Positions 1 through 9,602 of a stretch of DNA of 64,000 nucleotides are shown here, in pieces. Made by a program: the position numbers and the translations under genes. The DNA is from Calvatia gigantea (taxonomy: Eukaryota > Basidiomycota > Agaricomycetes > Agaricales > Lycoperdaceae). Positions within the stretch are counted from its first letter, which is position 1, and every line of letters begins with the position of its first letter. Under the pieces are notes generated by a model. The model ran no database searches. It was not told the DNA's origin and saw nothing but the letters and a program-made list of their open reading frames with translations. The stretch is taken from positions 930,001 to 994,000 of the forward strand of contig JACAAK010000002.1 in the NCBI GenBank assembly GCA_025093985.1, written 5' to 3'.

Positions 1-155
1 AGAACTTAATATTACATAATGCTGTTTATACCTAGTAGATAAGATACAAGACTACCCTACATTTAAATTCTGAAGTGGATACCTTTACTGGTTGCTGAGT
101 TATTTGAGATTTCATGAAAAAGTCAAAATCATTGGAAGGGTTTTGTCCCTTACTG
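1..155 (+). mobile_element. Right end of a second Tc1-like element (truncated by window start)
   Basis: The first 155 bases align along their length, with moderate divergence, to the right terminal repeat of the complete element at 1560-1718. Shared blocks include ATTACATAAT, TAGATAAGATAC, a stretch with ATTTAAATT, GAGTTAT and the terminus GGTTTTGTCCCTTACTG. It is in the same orientation and ends at 155, followed by a TA (156-157) that it shares with the next element. Only the terminus is visible, so its coding content is unknown. The divergence suggests an older insertion than its neighbour. Confidence 0.82.
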
Positions 156-157
156 TA

Positions 158-369
158 CAGTAAGGGACAAAACCCGTTCCAATGTTTTGAACTTCTCAGA
201 AGATCAGCTCATATCTCAAGGACTACTGTGGCTGTGCACTTCCTAATTTAATTGTAGATAGTCCAGTATCTTATCTAATCATATGCAAAGTATGATTATG
301 TAATCCTTTGTTTTAGGGGAGTTACTTAATAATTAATATTTTAAGTGCATTGGAACAGTTTTGTCCCTC
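158..369 (+). repeat. Left terminal inverted repeat of the Tc1-like element
   Basis: Pairs with 1507-1718 in inverse orientation with only a few mismatches over about 212 bp. It has an internal symmetry: the outer motif GGGACAAAACC..TTCCAATG (163-183) recurs inverted at the inner edge as CATTGGAACAGTTTTGTCCC (348-367). This gives two likely transposase-binding sites in opposite orientation in each repeat. Confidence 0.9.
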
Positions 370-392
370 TTGAAATTTATATACAAAATGGG

Positions 393-770
393 TATTCTAG
401 TACAGCGAGGTCAGCCTGTACTATTGCCAAAGGTAGGGATAGAAATTGGACCATTCCGGATATAAAGGCTTCTTGCAAACCCGCAACTACCGAACCGTAC
501 CCATGTGACATTGCACACCTTTATTCAATCAAAATTTTCTGGAGCGACCAGACGAAAAATCACAAATGATTTTCTCAAAAGGAACGTATATTAGGGAGCA
601 GAGATGTTCAATGGAAAGGCTGGAGCTGTGGCCACATAACATCTTCAGCTATCTAGCATTTGTAGCTTTTCCTAGCTGGTGGAAATCCTGCCCTCGATCC
701 AAAGTCCTCATCTTCCCACCAAATGATGCTCAACTTCTGCCCAAAAATTAACAAGAGTAAGCTCCTCTCC
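393..770 (-). pseudogene. Captured F-box gene fragment inside the transposon
   Basis: Read on the minus strand, this segment is a diverged copy of the F-box gene at 2035-4284. It covers the end of the F-box motif (a decayed version of the SLHAILVEK..YIWEE stretch), intron 1, exon 2 and the beginning of intron 2. The two loci share long blocks on the plus strand, such as the sequence around GCGAGGTCAGCCTGTACTA (396 and 3523), GTGACATTGCACACCT and AATCCTGCCCT. Because introns are included, the piece was copied as genomic DNA and not from mRNA. Several stop codons and indels show it is not translated as an F-box protein. Its left edge lies just inside the left terminal repeat, and its right edge abuts the transposase remnant. 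The donor could be the neighbouring gene or another paralogue. Confidence 0.8.
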
Positions 771-1425
771 TTAAATTCGTGTCATCCAGGCATCCACCAT
801 GCCGAGATCCCCTGCCTCACCAAACTGAGGTTCCCTCTCCGATGTTTGCGCCTTCCGTTTTAGTGACATCCTCGGAATGACGGTTACCTCTGGGTCGTTT
901 TCCAAACCGATTGATTTTGGACTCATCTGTCCAAATAACCCTCTTCCAGTCCTCCAGGGTCCAGTTAACATGTGCTTCTGCCCACTCCAACCTTTTCCTC
1001 CTATGGACAGCAGTAAGTTTAGGTCGTTTCCGCTTGACTACAGCCTTCATTCCAGCTCCTCTGAGTGCCCTGCGCACTGTTTTGGTGGATACAGGCTGGG
1101 CAATAACATTTTGAAGTGATTTGGTGACTTGGGAGGCATTGTCAGCCTTGCGAGAGGTGATGAGGCGAACAGAATAGTGGATATCAGAGGGAGAAAGTTT
1201 AGATGGGCGGCCACCAACAGATTTGGAAAGTGTTGATCTATGTTTGGAGCGAATCCTAGAAATAGTACTGACTCCCAGACCAGTAATAGAAGCAATATGA
1301 TGAGCAGATTTCCCTTGGTCCAGGTAAGAGAGGACTCTATTGGTCTGAGTAGAGGAAAGAGAGCGCATATAGTTGTAAAGGTATAGTGGGGGAGTTAATT
1401 TGCACCTGAGAATAAGCACATCCAT
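771..1425 (-). pseudogene. Truncated Tc1-type transposase
   Basis: The frame open from 1425 to 817 gives about 200 residues. The N-terminal third is a helix-turn-helix (HHIASITGLGVSTISRI), followed by a GGRPSKLS linker and a second DNA-binding part with the pattern TVRRALRGAGMKA. The start of the DDE catalytic domain is the block VIWTDESKINRFG, which contains the first catalytic Asp. After that the frame breaks: family-like sequence (FGEAGDLGMVDAWMTRI, compare the usual GGGSIMVWGCMT) continues in another frame to about 771 and then stops. The second Asp and the final Asp/Glu of the triad are absent, replaced by the F-box fragment. A full-length family member is about 340 residues. The protein could still bind the repeats but cannot cut DNA. 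Confidence 0.85.
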
Positions 1426-1506
1426 TTATACATCACCCTACATGGTCACATGATTTTATTTGTATTTATTTGATTGCAATAAACGAAGTCATGTGCTCAG
1501 AATTTG

Positions 1507-1718
1507 AGAGGGACAAAACTGTTCCAATGTACTTAAAATATTAATTAATTAATAACTCCCCCAAAACAAAGGATTACATAATCATACTTTGCATATGATT
1601 AGATAAGATACTGGACTATCTACAATTAAATTAGGAAGTGCACAGCCACAGTAGTCCTTGAGTTATGAGCTGATCTTCTGAAAAGTTCAAAACATTGGAA
1701 TGGTTTTGTCCCTTACTG
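1507..1718 (-). repeat. Right terminal inverted repeat of the Tc1-like element
   Basis: Inverse copy of 158-369. Differences are a handful of substitutions and short indels, for example CCATTCC against CCCGTTCC near the terminus and an extra TTAA in the AT-rich part. It carries the same inner inverted motif, GGGACAAAACTGTTCCAATG (1510-1529). Confidence 0.9.
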
Positions 1719-2034
1719 TATATGGCAAGCTGGATCTCAACGGTGATGTTTCAATACCATGCTAAGAAGAGATTCCTGCATCTGGACCACGAATGCTTAT
1801 ATTTGTCAAAGAATGCCTCCCTGGTAGCGGACTTCTGAGCGGAGGGCGCACAATCAATGAGCGTAGAGATCGTGCCGACTTGATGAGTTCGGCATTTATA
1901 TATCCTAATTTGAGAGACGGAAGTTATACTAAGAATTGTTCGAACGGCGTAAGAACTAGGGTCCTCGAAGGCCTAAATTTCGTAGGAAAGAAAGATTTTC
2001 TAGGCATTTAGCTCTGCCTAGCTCCATCTCTCCG
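1719..2034. other. Intergenic stretch without recognisable gene
   Basis: Lies between the transposon target TA and the stop codon of the F-box gene. I see no coding pattern, RNA gene or repeat. It probably holds the 3' untranslated region of the minus-strand F-box gene. Confidence 0.5.
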
Positions 2035-4284
2035 CTAATAGGGATTCCGACTGCTCATTACGTTCTCTCCTATGCCAGGTTTCATGCGAGATCTAGGTAC
2101 TAGGTTAATATGGGCCGAACAGTAGGCTGGGGGACGTACAACATGATACCAATCCCTCTTGCCCCCATTCCAGGTTGAGTAAATATCGCTGCAACGAACG
2201 CACTCGAATCTCTGTTCGCATTGCCACATTTCTGAGATCGTAGCTGTCTGAGGGTCCATTCCAAAAAGTGTTATAACCTCCTTCGCGATTTCGTGCTTCT
2301 GGGAGTCGAATTTTAAATCGTAACAGTCCCAATCCCATGGTCGCTCCCAAACCCCACATCGTTTCAACTCGTCGCGCATTCGACCATCCTTCGTAATGCG
2401 ACTAGAGTCGGTCATCCCAAAGCGATAACTACAGACACGGTCAATCGTATCAGAGCCAGAAGGGGATCCACCATGAAGGAACAGAGATGCAAAAAGCAGT
2501 TTTCGTAAAGGTTTGTCCTCTGTGTCAGGTCCATGCTCGCATGTCAGTGTGGCTTGAACTTCTTTCGGAAGCACGGATAGAATGAGATTATCGCGAGATT
2601 CCATCCATTCGCGTGCAGCGTGGTCAATTTCGTCAATTGGAAAGTCACCATCCTCGAAACTTGGGGTGAATATGATGCTTCTAAATGGTTCGCAGACGGC
2701 AAGATCGACAACGTGTGGCACCCAAAACGACTCAATAGTTTGACTTTTCTTCCAGCATTCGATTTGATCGCAAAATGCCCGCCAGCGGTTACGTAGCTTG
2801 ATTCCCCTCACTCGCACGAGCTCTGCGTCTTTGACTACTTCCAAACGATTCGCTAGTTTAGGTTGAAGGTCCTTCCAGTCTGTCGCCATCAACAATTTAC
2901 ATCAGCTTCCCAGGGCACTCGAGAAAGTGACTGTACCACTATTTGTGAGCTTCTTCGCTCTCGTAAAACCGGGAAGGGTATCAGTGGCACAACTATCAAC
3001 AACGGCCAAGATCTCAGACTCCTTCCAGCCTGATATATACGTCGGTCCTTGACTGGTGAACGGAGGCAGCCTTAGCTGTACGTACCGATTTCTTTCAGTT
3101 TCTCTACAATCCTGTCAGATTACGTCAAGAGTCGAGTCTTATATGTTGTTTCGCAACACATACGCAGTTTTCCTTTCGGTCCTCCTCTGGTTTAAATCAT
3201 CTTTCCAATCATTCAACCGATTAGATTCCCATTGCTCAAAAGCCGTGATTTGCTATGGAGCAGAGGGTATGAATACATGTGAAGAACGGTGAAATATACG
3301 AACCTTAGTTCTAGCTGTTTTGATCCTCCACCCATTGTGATCATAGGCGTTTTTCATCTTCAGGTATTCGGCCTTCGAATAGAAATCGATCTTGTCTACA
3401 TGAAATATGATCACTTGGCGAATAGTCGAGAAGAAATTTGACCGCGACGCACTGGCACGTATGGCAAGAAGGTAGGGTTCGCTCCGAATATCACACTCGT
3501 AGCGCGGAATAAACCTTCCACAGCGAGGTCAGCCTGTACTATTGCCAAAGGTAGAGGGAAGTGAGAAATTTGACCCACTCTCCGGACTCATAAAGGCATT
3601 TCTTGCAAGCCCGCAATCGCATCATCCATGAGCACCAGTACCCATCAGTGACATTGCACACCTGATATTCAATCAATAAATTTTCTGGAGGAGAGCAGAC
3701 CGAAGAAATACACACAAAGCACTTCTTCTCGAAAAGGAATCGGGTATATTGGGCGAGGTTGAGATCCTCAGGACAACGCGGCGGAGGATTGTCTGACCCA
3801 TACAGTCTTTCGAAGGCCTATTATGAGATTGGCTATTTTTAGTCTGTTCCAAAGGTGGAGTAGGTAAATCCTGCCCTACCTCTTCCCAAATGTACCTCGA
3901 TGCCTTCTCCACCAAAATGGCGTGCAAACTCTTGCTTGCCCAAGAAAGATGTAAGAGATCAATAGGCTCTAACTCACGGAATATATCGTGTAATGTATCA
4001 AGTGGCATCTCAACCATTTGCTTGAGATGCCCCCGCCGGCCTTTGACGTGCCGAGGGTCTGGCCTCGCGATTGCGGCTTGTTGCAAGGCACTTCCGTTTT
4101 CAAGTGAGGGCACTTCGGTCTTTGGGCGTTTTGATGGTTTGGACTTCCTGTGGCTTTCGTTTTTCTCGGCGACTATGAGCGCGTCGTTGGACAATGCTTT
4201 TCTGATACTTGGTACACTTGACGCGTCGACTGTTGGGGAGGGTGTCATATTCTTGCCTTGGGGATTCTCAGCGAGGGTGGTCAT
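2035..4284 (-). CDS. F-box protein, agaricomycete expanded family
   Basis: Likely substrate-recognition subunit of an SCF ubiquitin ligase; the target is unknown. I rebuilt seven exons: 4284-3880, 3817-3579, 3514-3304, 3252-3164, 3111-3086, 3029-2937 and 2879-2035. All introns (51-64 bp) are GT-AG, and the exons sum to 1908 nt, an intact frame of 635 residues. The F-box (MPLDTLHDIFRELEPIDLLHL, roughly residues 85-130) is followed by the family's Cys-rich PPPRCPEDL...C..C segment and the FIPRY and FYSKAEYLKMK blocks. Next come RKTAIVEKLKEIGW and a C-terminal part ending in a Cys-rich FECVRC motif. An upstream ATG at 4344 is in frame; I prefer 4284 (MTTLAENPQ) because the longer start adds 20 hydrophobic residues atypical of the family. 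A fragment of a paralogue sits in the transposon at 393-770. Confidence 0.85.
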
Positions 4285-4722
4285 GACCACTTTCAACAAC
4301 GGAAGCCGAAAGATGGTGAATATCAAGCAGTTGCGTAAGGTCACCTAAACTCCAAAACCCATTAAATAGCCTTCCTTTAGGTATCCGTTTTCAGCTCAGC
4401 TTCACATTCTAACACGAACAAACTTGTAGGTTTGGCTCCGTACCCTCTGACTCATCACTCTCTATCTCACCTTCCCCTGACCCTGGTGCTTCTCAACCAA
4501 TGGGCCGATGCATCCATATCTTTCAATATTTCGCCTCGACTACGCCACTAACCCCATTCCAGAGCACCTGCGCAAGCTTTCTCCCATCTTGTGCCCAGGC
4601 TGATCGTGCGCTTGAAATGAGGCGTGATCGGGTTGAAGGGTTATGTAAGGTTGTAAATTGTCGAGGAGCAGGATTTCAAACACAGGACTTTGTGCAGGGG
4701 GATTTCCCAATGCGACCTTAGC
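4285..4722. other. Intergenic: F-box promoter and ADGF 3' flank
   Basis: No coding pattern that I trust. It holds the upstream region of the minus-strand F-box gene and the 3' flank of the adenosine deaminase gene, which ends at 4723. No obvious TATA box or repeat. Confidence 0.45.
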
Positions 4723-6963
4723 CTATCTATAATTGGTGACAATATGTTCCAAAAATATGTTCCACTCTTCTTCCCAAATTTTCAGTGCCTTCTTCTTTTC
4801 CTCCGGGGCCATCATGGAGAACTAGCGACTTCAATGTGAATTTGATGACCATGTGACAAGCCGAGGACAACAAACCTCGATGCTATCTCTTGCCATTACA
4901 CCAAGCGTACTTAAACCGCTGATTTCACTCGATACGAATACCTATCAATTTTTATTCAGTGATAGCAGGGAAAAATCCATCTTGAATTACCTGGAAGAAA
5001 TCGTATGTCAACCCCATATTTCCAAACACCGATGGGCCGTCTGAGCTCAGCGCAATAGGTATGCCGTTATTCAAAAGGGTAGCGAGTGGGTGCATCGGCA
5101 TAGAAGACGTGAGGCGCTGTTAAGAATAATAAGAATAGTGCTGTCTGCTTAGGCGTATTTTTATCTCACAAGGATTTCGTTCCTGAAGTATCAAGTCAGG
5201 ACACTGACCGTAACAAACATAGATGGCAGTACTCACGAAATGGGGCAGACTTCGAGCAGTATTCCCCGCTCTCGACAAAGCTGAATTAACTTTGGATGCT
5301 TCACAAGGGAAAACCTGGCGAAATTTCCGTGAGTCTACACGTCACGTTGTTGTGGGTTTGTCAAAACTTACCCATGACCGATTCTTTTAGTCCCCAGGAG
5401 GATTGCGTCGTACACGTTATTGTCGGCTGCATCACCATCGCCTAGTGTTTCTCCCGCATGAAATAGGAAAGGTATCTCAACACCCTCCTCGGCCTGGCGC
5501 TTGCGGAAGTATAATAGCGGTTCGATATATTCAATGATCTTGTGTAACTGGTTTTCGTAACCAACAAGGTCATATCCTAAAACACACGCATTAGATTTCT
5601 GAGTGGCACGAATTCAGATAAGCTTACCTGTAATTAAGTGGGGAAACTCTTTTTTAAGAGAGATACAGTAGTCAAGAAACTGGTAGAGATCCTTTGGCGG
5701 TACGACTTTGAACGTAGTGCATATGATCTAATTGGCTATTAGTTTTCGGGAAGTCAACCCCACAAGGTCACCCACTCTGGCGCCGAGAAATTTATCGCCT
5801 CGACCATCTTTGTTGAGCTCCTCCTTAACTTCGCGAATGCAGTCTTCAAAAACCAGCATAATTTCCCGGGGGGTGATATTTTGCTTTCCATCGGCTCCCC
5901 GCATTTTCCTGTGGGTGAAAGGATCAATGCGGTGCAGAGCGAGATTATGAAGGAGGGACTTACTTGGCGATAAAAAGGTCAACCCGCGGTTCCACGTAGA
6001 ATATCCCATCTTCAATCGAGCTCAGGAGGAATTGTCGAATATATTGTTTGAAGATAGGCAAAAAAAGGACGATGGTCTGGAGGAACGTCAGAAAGGGTAA
6101 GACATGCCGCCGAAAATACCTTACACCGGAAACTGAATATGTGCTTTGGAACTTCTCCCAGATCTATAAAAGGTTTGGTGAGTTCCAGATACTCAGAATT
6201 GTACTCAACGTTAGGAATACCTTGGTGACCGTATTATGTGTTCCGTATGCTTCCGCTGGATTTACCATCATTGTACCGACAACCCACTGATCAAAACCAT
6301 CGGGGCCGCCTAAGGAAGGATCAAACGACTCTCTCGCTTTGGCAAGATTAACCCATGTGTTTGGAATATAGTCGCTTGATGTCAGGCTGGTATTATCCTT
6401 CGCGTACAAGTCCTCCGTTAAAGGTAAAAATTCGGGAAGGATTGACGCGATATTTTCTGCTGTCACGGGGCTGGGTATGCGTACATGAATCGCGGGTTGC
6501 TTGGTGGCAAGGTCAAGCAGAAAGCGGACATCGACAGTAGAACTGATGTGGACATGAAGGAGGGCACCTTTCGGCATCTACCCGACAAAATGTTAGTAAC
6601 TAATCTGGATGTGAGCATGACGGTGGCCTGACTCGAGATAGGATCTTGAATATTTGTGTCTTTTCAATGGTCTTCCTCCCTGTTATAAAATAATTGTAGC
6701 ACCACGCCGAACGGTCACCGCGGGCCAAACTTACCAGTGAGAAATTCCATGCCAGGGAACGGGTGGGGGATTTCTGGATGCTCCTCCTTCCATATGGTCT
6801 GAGCCTCTTCCATTCGGATCCGTCGTACAACCTCGTCTGCCTCGTTCTCGAGCGGAGAACGAGTTTGCAAGGTCGACCAATCCCTTCTCAATCGTCTGTC
6901 TTCATCGATAAGTTTTTCCCTCTGTTTGAGGTAATCACTCTTGTCTGCTGGGATAGATGCCAT
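4723..6963 (-). CDS. Adenosine deaminase, ADGF/ADA2 (CECR1) family
   Basis: Family members hydrolyse adenosine to inosine and ammonia. The hand-built chain has 13 exons: 6963-6735, 6679-6633, 6577-6221, 6163-6125, 6076-5964, 5908-5776, 5727-5628, 5576-5372, 5314-5237, 5182-5170, 5116-4991, 4941-4876 and 4821-4723. It totals 1605 nt, an intact frame of 534 residues. Family marks are HPFPGMEFLTG near residue 70, MPKGALLHVH with the zinc-binding HxH, and IWEKF. These are followed by the catalytic HAGETLGDGDAADNN, RIGH, CPISN and DSIEFSMM. Exon 10 is a 13-nt microexon. No signal peptide is visible, unlike secreted animal ADGF, so a cytosolic role is likely. The usual SSDDP motif reads SSDGP here, so the Asp next to the zinc-ligand Asp is lost; activity or substrate choice may be altered. 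Placement in the family is secure. Confidence 0.9.
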
Positions 6964-7619
6964 GGCCGACCTTAGGATGGATGGAACGCAGAAACGCCTT
7001 TATATCTGTGGCCTTGGATTTCGCGGTGTTGGGATTCTTTTGACTCGACACATATCCATTAGGTTCTTCACCATGTGGACCGGATCTGAGAGTGGAAATC
7101 CTTGATTTGGACTGACTCACATCTGTTCTTGTAGACAGCGTGTTCTGGTTACTGCACAATGTGAATAAGGTATTGCATACCACGGTGGAAGGAGAACACC
7201 TGGACACAACAGCAGCAGAGATTTACGACGCTCAAGCGCTCACTGGTGCACTTCCCGAGTCACTGCTATGTGCCGAATTTGTCACCGGGTCCTCTGGCAA
7301 CCCTGCGCACTACCCACCACACCCCGGTTGGACGAATCCGCGGTATCAAATCCCTCAACCACTGCCTTGAACACAACTGTATTTTGCCCATTCCTTCCAG
7401 CGATTTTGATTTCCATATATTCAAGCAGTCGCAAGGGCTACCCCTGAGAGCGCCAACACCTTCGTCTCGATAATTAAACTGCTTACCGGTACCTCTGCCG
7501 CCCTGGTCTGACTGTTACCCGTCAGCTGGCTGCTCATGATGAAAACGCCTTCTAATTCGATCAGCCTGAGGCCGCACTCAAGAATACGAGGACGTCCGAG
7601 GGACACATCGCTCAACTTG
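6964..7619. other. Intergenic upstream of ADGF gene
   Basis: No gene that I can defend. A short minus-strand frame (ATGGAAATCAAAATCGCTGG, about 7417 down to 7282) is open for some 44 codons but matches nothing I know. The rest reads as promoter DNA of the deaminase gene. Confidence 0.4.
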
Positions 7620-8029
7620 CTAGCTCATCGGTTGATATTGCATTTGGAAAACCGAGAGTTCATTGCCGATAGATAGGGTAGCGAAGAGGTTGCCACCGTT
7701 CATTCCACGGACGTCCGGGAAGTCGTTGATGACTCCTGCGTAGGGCTCAGTGCCTTCGGCCATATAAGATGAATTTTGTCAAGAAAGAGAGCTCTGCACT
7801 GTTTTGCTGGGTTTGGACGGCCCCACGATCTCGCCATGGTGTTCTTTCGCCGTTGCTCATCTGTTGCAAAGAACCCTTAAGCCGCAAAGTCAATTTCAGC
7901 ACTTGCTCTGGGCTTTTCGATCTCGCCGGACCGCGGGATATGACCGAACGGGCCAACTTTCTCGATCAAATCTGTAATTACGTCTCCCGGGAAATAATCG
8001 ACTGTAATGGTGACATAGTAAGGCTGCAT
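7620..8029 (-). pseudogene. Decayed small gene of unknown family
   Basis: On the minus strand three protein-like pieces follow one another in different frames or across stops. The first is MQPYYVTITVDYFPGDV.. (8029 to a TAA at 7877). The second, in the same frame after the stop, includes RSWGRPNPAKQCRALFLDK. The third is PYAGVINDFPDVRGMNGGN in another frame, ending at 7620. Their composition looks like real coding sequence of about 130 residues broken by one stop and one frameshift. I found no GT-AG pair that rejoins all three pieces, although one intron around 7877 cannot be ruled out. I do not recognise the family. It could be a small gene with an intron that I misplaced. Confidence 0.4.
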
Positions 8030-9602
8030 GAGTTCGCCGGGTTCTTCATGTTGACAGTACTGTCCACTTGTGAGTCATTTATTCTGAATGTGTCCGATGA
8101 GTTTCTGATTGGATGTCAGTCAGAGACAAGTGTTCTTCCCCTGAAATTGAAAAGAGTGTGGAAAGTATTATTGAATTGCTTGATCAAGAAACACCTAGAA
8201 ACCGTAACTCTGTGAAAAGATCCGTGAGTCTTGTATTTACCGCCGCAAATGCAAGCTCATCTCGCCTTTTTCAAGGCGCTCCATTGTGATGGCTATCGCC
8301 GTATGATTAGCCGAGCCTATGTCATTGATCATTACAGGTTTGTGCTCTCTGCCGAACAACAGGCAGGGGGTTGGTTGGGGCACCGGGGCCACTGAAACCA
8401 ACGCCTGGCATATCATCCTCCCGCTGTCTGCTCAAAATCCGCACTCATTAGATCGTGTATCGAAATTTATCCTTGGATTCTGCTCCATTTCATTCGACGA
8501 ACTCAACGAAAAGGCCCATGATACGTCTTGATTTTGGCCTGTCATGTTGGTCCATCATTTAGTCTCTTCCACATCTAGCTTGAAGCTGTTCCTGTAAGTA
8601 CCTTCTACACTCCTCCAATGTGAGACCAGGTGATAATTATACCTGTGGTGCTCTCAAGGGAACTGAAAACACCTACAAATTATGCTCTTCGGGCCCGAGT
8701 CTTGTGTTCGCTTGCCACCATACGTCACGTTTTCCACCGAGACAAATTTGGCCCTTCCAAATCCACAATACCTCGGGGCGCACGTAGCCATCTCTGGTGC
8801 GTCCTAGCGTAAAGCATTATTAATGTCCCAAGCAGATGTCGCGGAAGATGGAGAGGATGAGGAGGATGAGGAAGATGAAGAAGACGAATAAGGTGAGGGA
8901 GATAAAGGGGACGAGGAAGACTAGGAAGATGAAGAGATGAGGAAGGTGGGGAGGGTGGAGGAGATCCTGGATGTGGGTAACGGCTCTGCGGGACCGTGAG
9001 TGAGAGGTTCCGCTAATTAGCAATGTAATATTGTGACATTTGTCGAAAAAATTAGTGTACGAGATGATATTCCCTCTATCATATAATAGTTTAACGAAAT
9101 GTGGCCGTGGCTGATAGAAATAAAGTAGGCCTCTTCTGAAAGCTTGTTTCTTCGGCCCCCCCCCCACTCCTTCCCGACACTTCTATTCTATTTCTCAAAT
9201 ACATCTTTGTGTCCACGGCCTACATCAGTGACAGCCACCCTTGGTCGCTCTTTCCCGTGTAACGAGACGCGTACGCCTCCGGTGTTGTCACTTGTAAGCT
9301 TCTGTTTCCCTAAATCTCTCCACAAAGCAAGGCCACGTCTAGCCGGGTTATCTTGGGAAACAGTCTGCGCTCACGGTACGCTTAGGGTTCGAGCCCGCTC
9401 AATATATCTTTCCATCCTCAGATCCGAATTATGTTGCGAATAATACATACTGAAATAGTAAAGCGAACGCCCAAGAATACATAAAATAAAACAGCACTTT
9501 TTCCACACGTATAACAAGAAAAGCGAGAGACCCGGGGTACTTCCGATGTTCAACTTCGGCATTCAGGGGATGAATATCCTTGAATATCCATCGATTCTAC
9601 GA
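8030..9602. other. Gene-poor intergenic region
   Basis: No gene recognised in about 1.6 kb. It contains a purine-rich simple repeat (8838-8965), a run of ten C (9156-9165) and scattered short frames with no family resemblance. The last part is probably the 3' untranslated region of the RING gene. Confidence 0.5.
8838..8965 (+). repeat. GA-rich polypurine tract with degenerate GAX triplets
   Basis: About 125 bases are almost all purine on the plus strand, built from GAT/GAG/GAA triplets such as GATGAGGAGGATGAGGAAG. Read as protein, the first part would be an acidic run ending in a stop after about 17 residues. It could be a decayed acidic tail of a lost gene or a simple microsatellite. Confidence 0.7.

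Larger units (their letters stand above)
158..1718 (-). mobile_element. Tc1/mariner-superfamily element carrying a captured F-box gene fragment
   Basis: A complete 1561-bp element begins CAGTAAGGGACAAAAC and ends with its inverse. It is flanked by TA on both sides (156-157 and 1719-1720), the target site typical of the Tc1/mariner superfamily. The terminal inverted repeats are about 212 bp each and nearly identical, which suggests recent mobility. Inside, on the minus strand, is a truncated Tc1 transposase (1425 to about 771), followed directly by a decayed piece of an F-box gene (about 770-393) where the catalytic C-terminal half should be. The element is therefore non-autonomous. What I see is the TIRs, the TA and the two coding remnants; that it is a gene-capturing Pack-type element is inference. 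Confidence 0.85.

Noticed and set aside
9385..9400. GGGTTCGAGCCC resembling a tRNA T-loop
   Set aside because: The preceding 60 bases do not fold into D and anticodon arms and no acceptor stem pairs.
9144..9443. Plus-strand frame MFLRPPPHSFPTLLF..
   Set aside because: Starts in a C10 run, low complexity, no conserved segment; considered chance.
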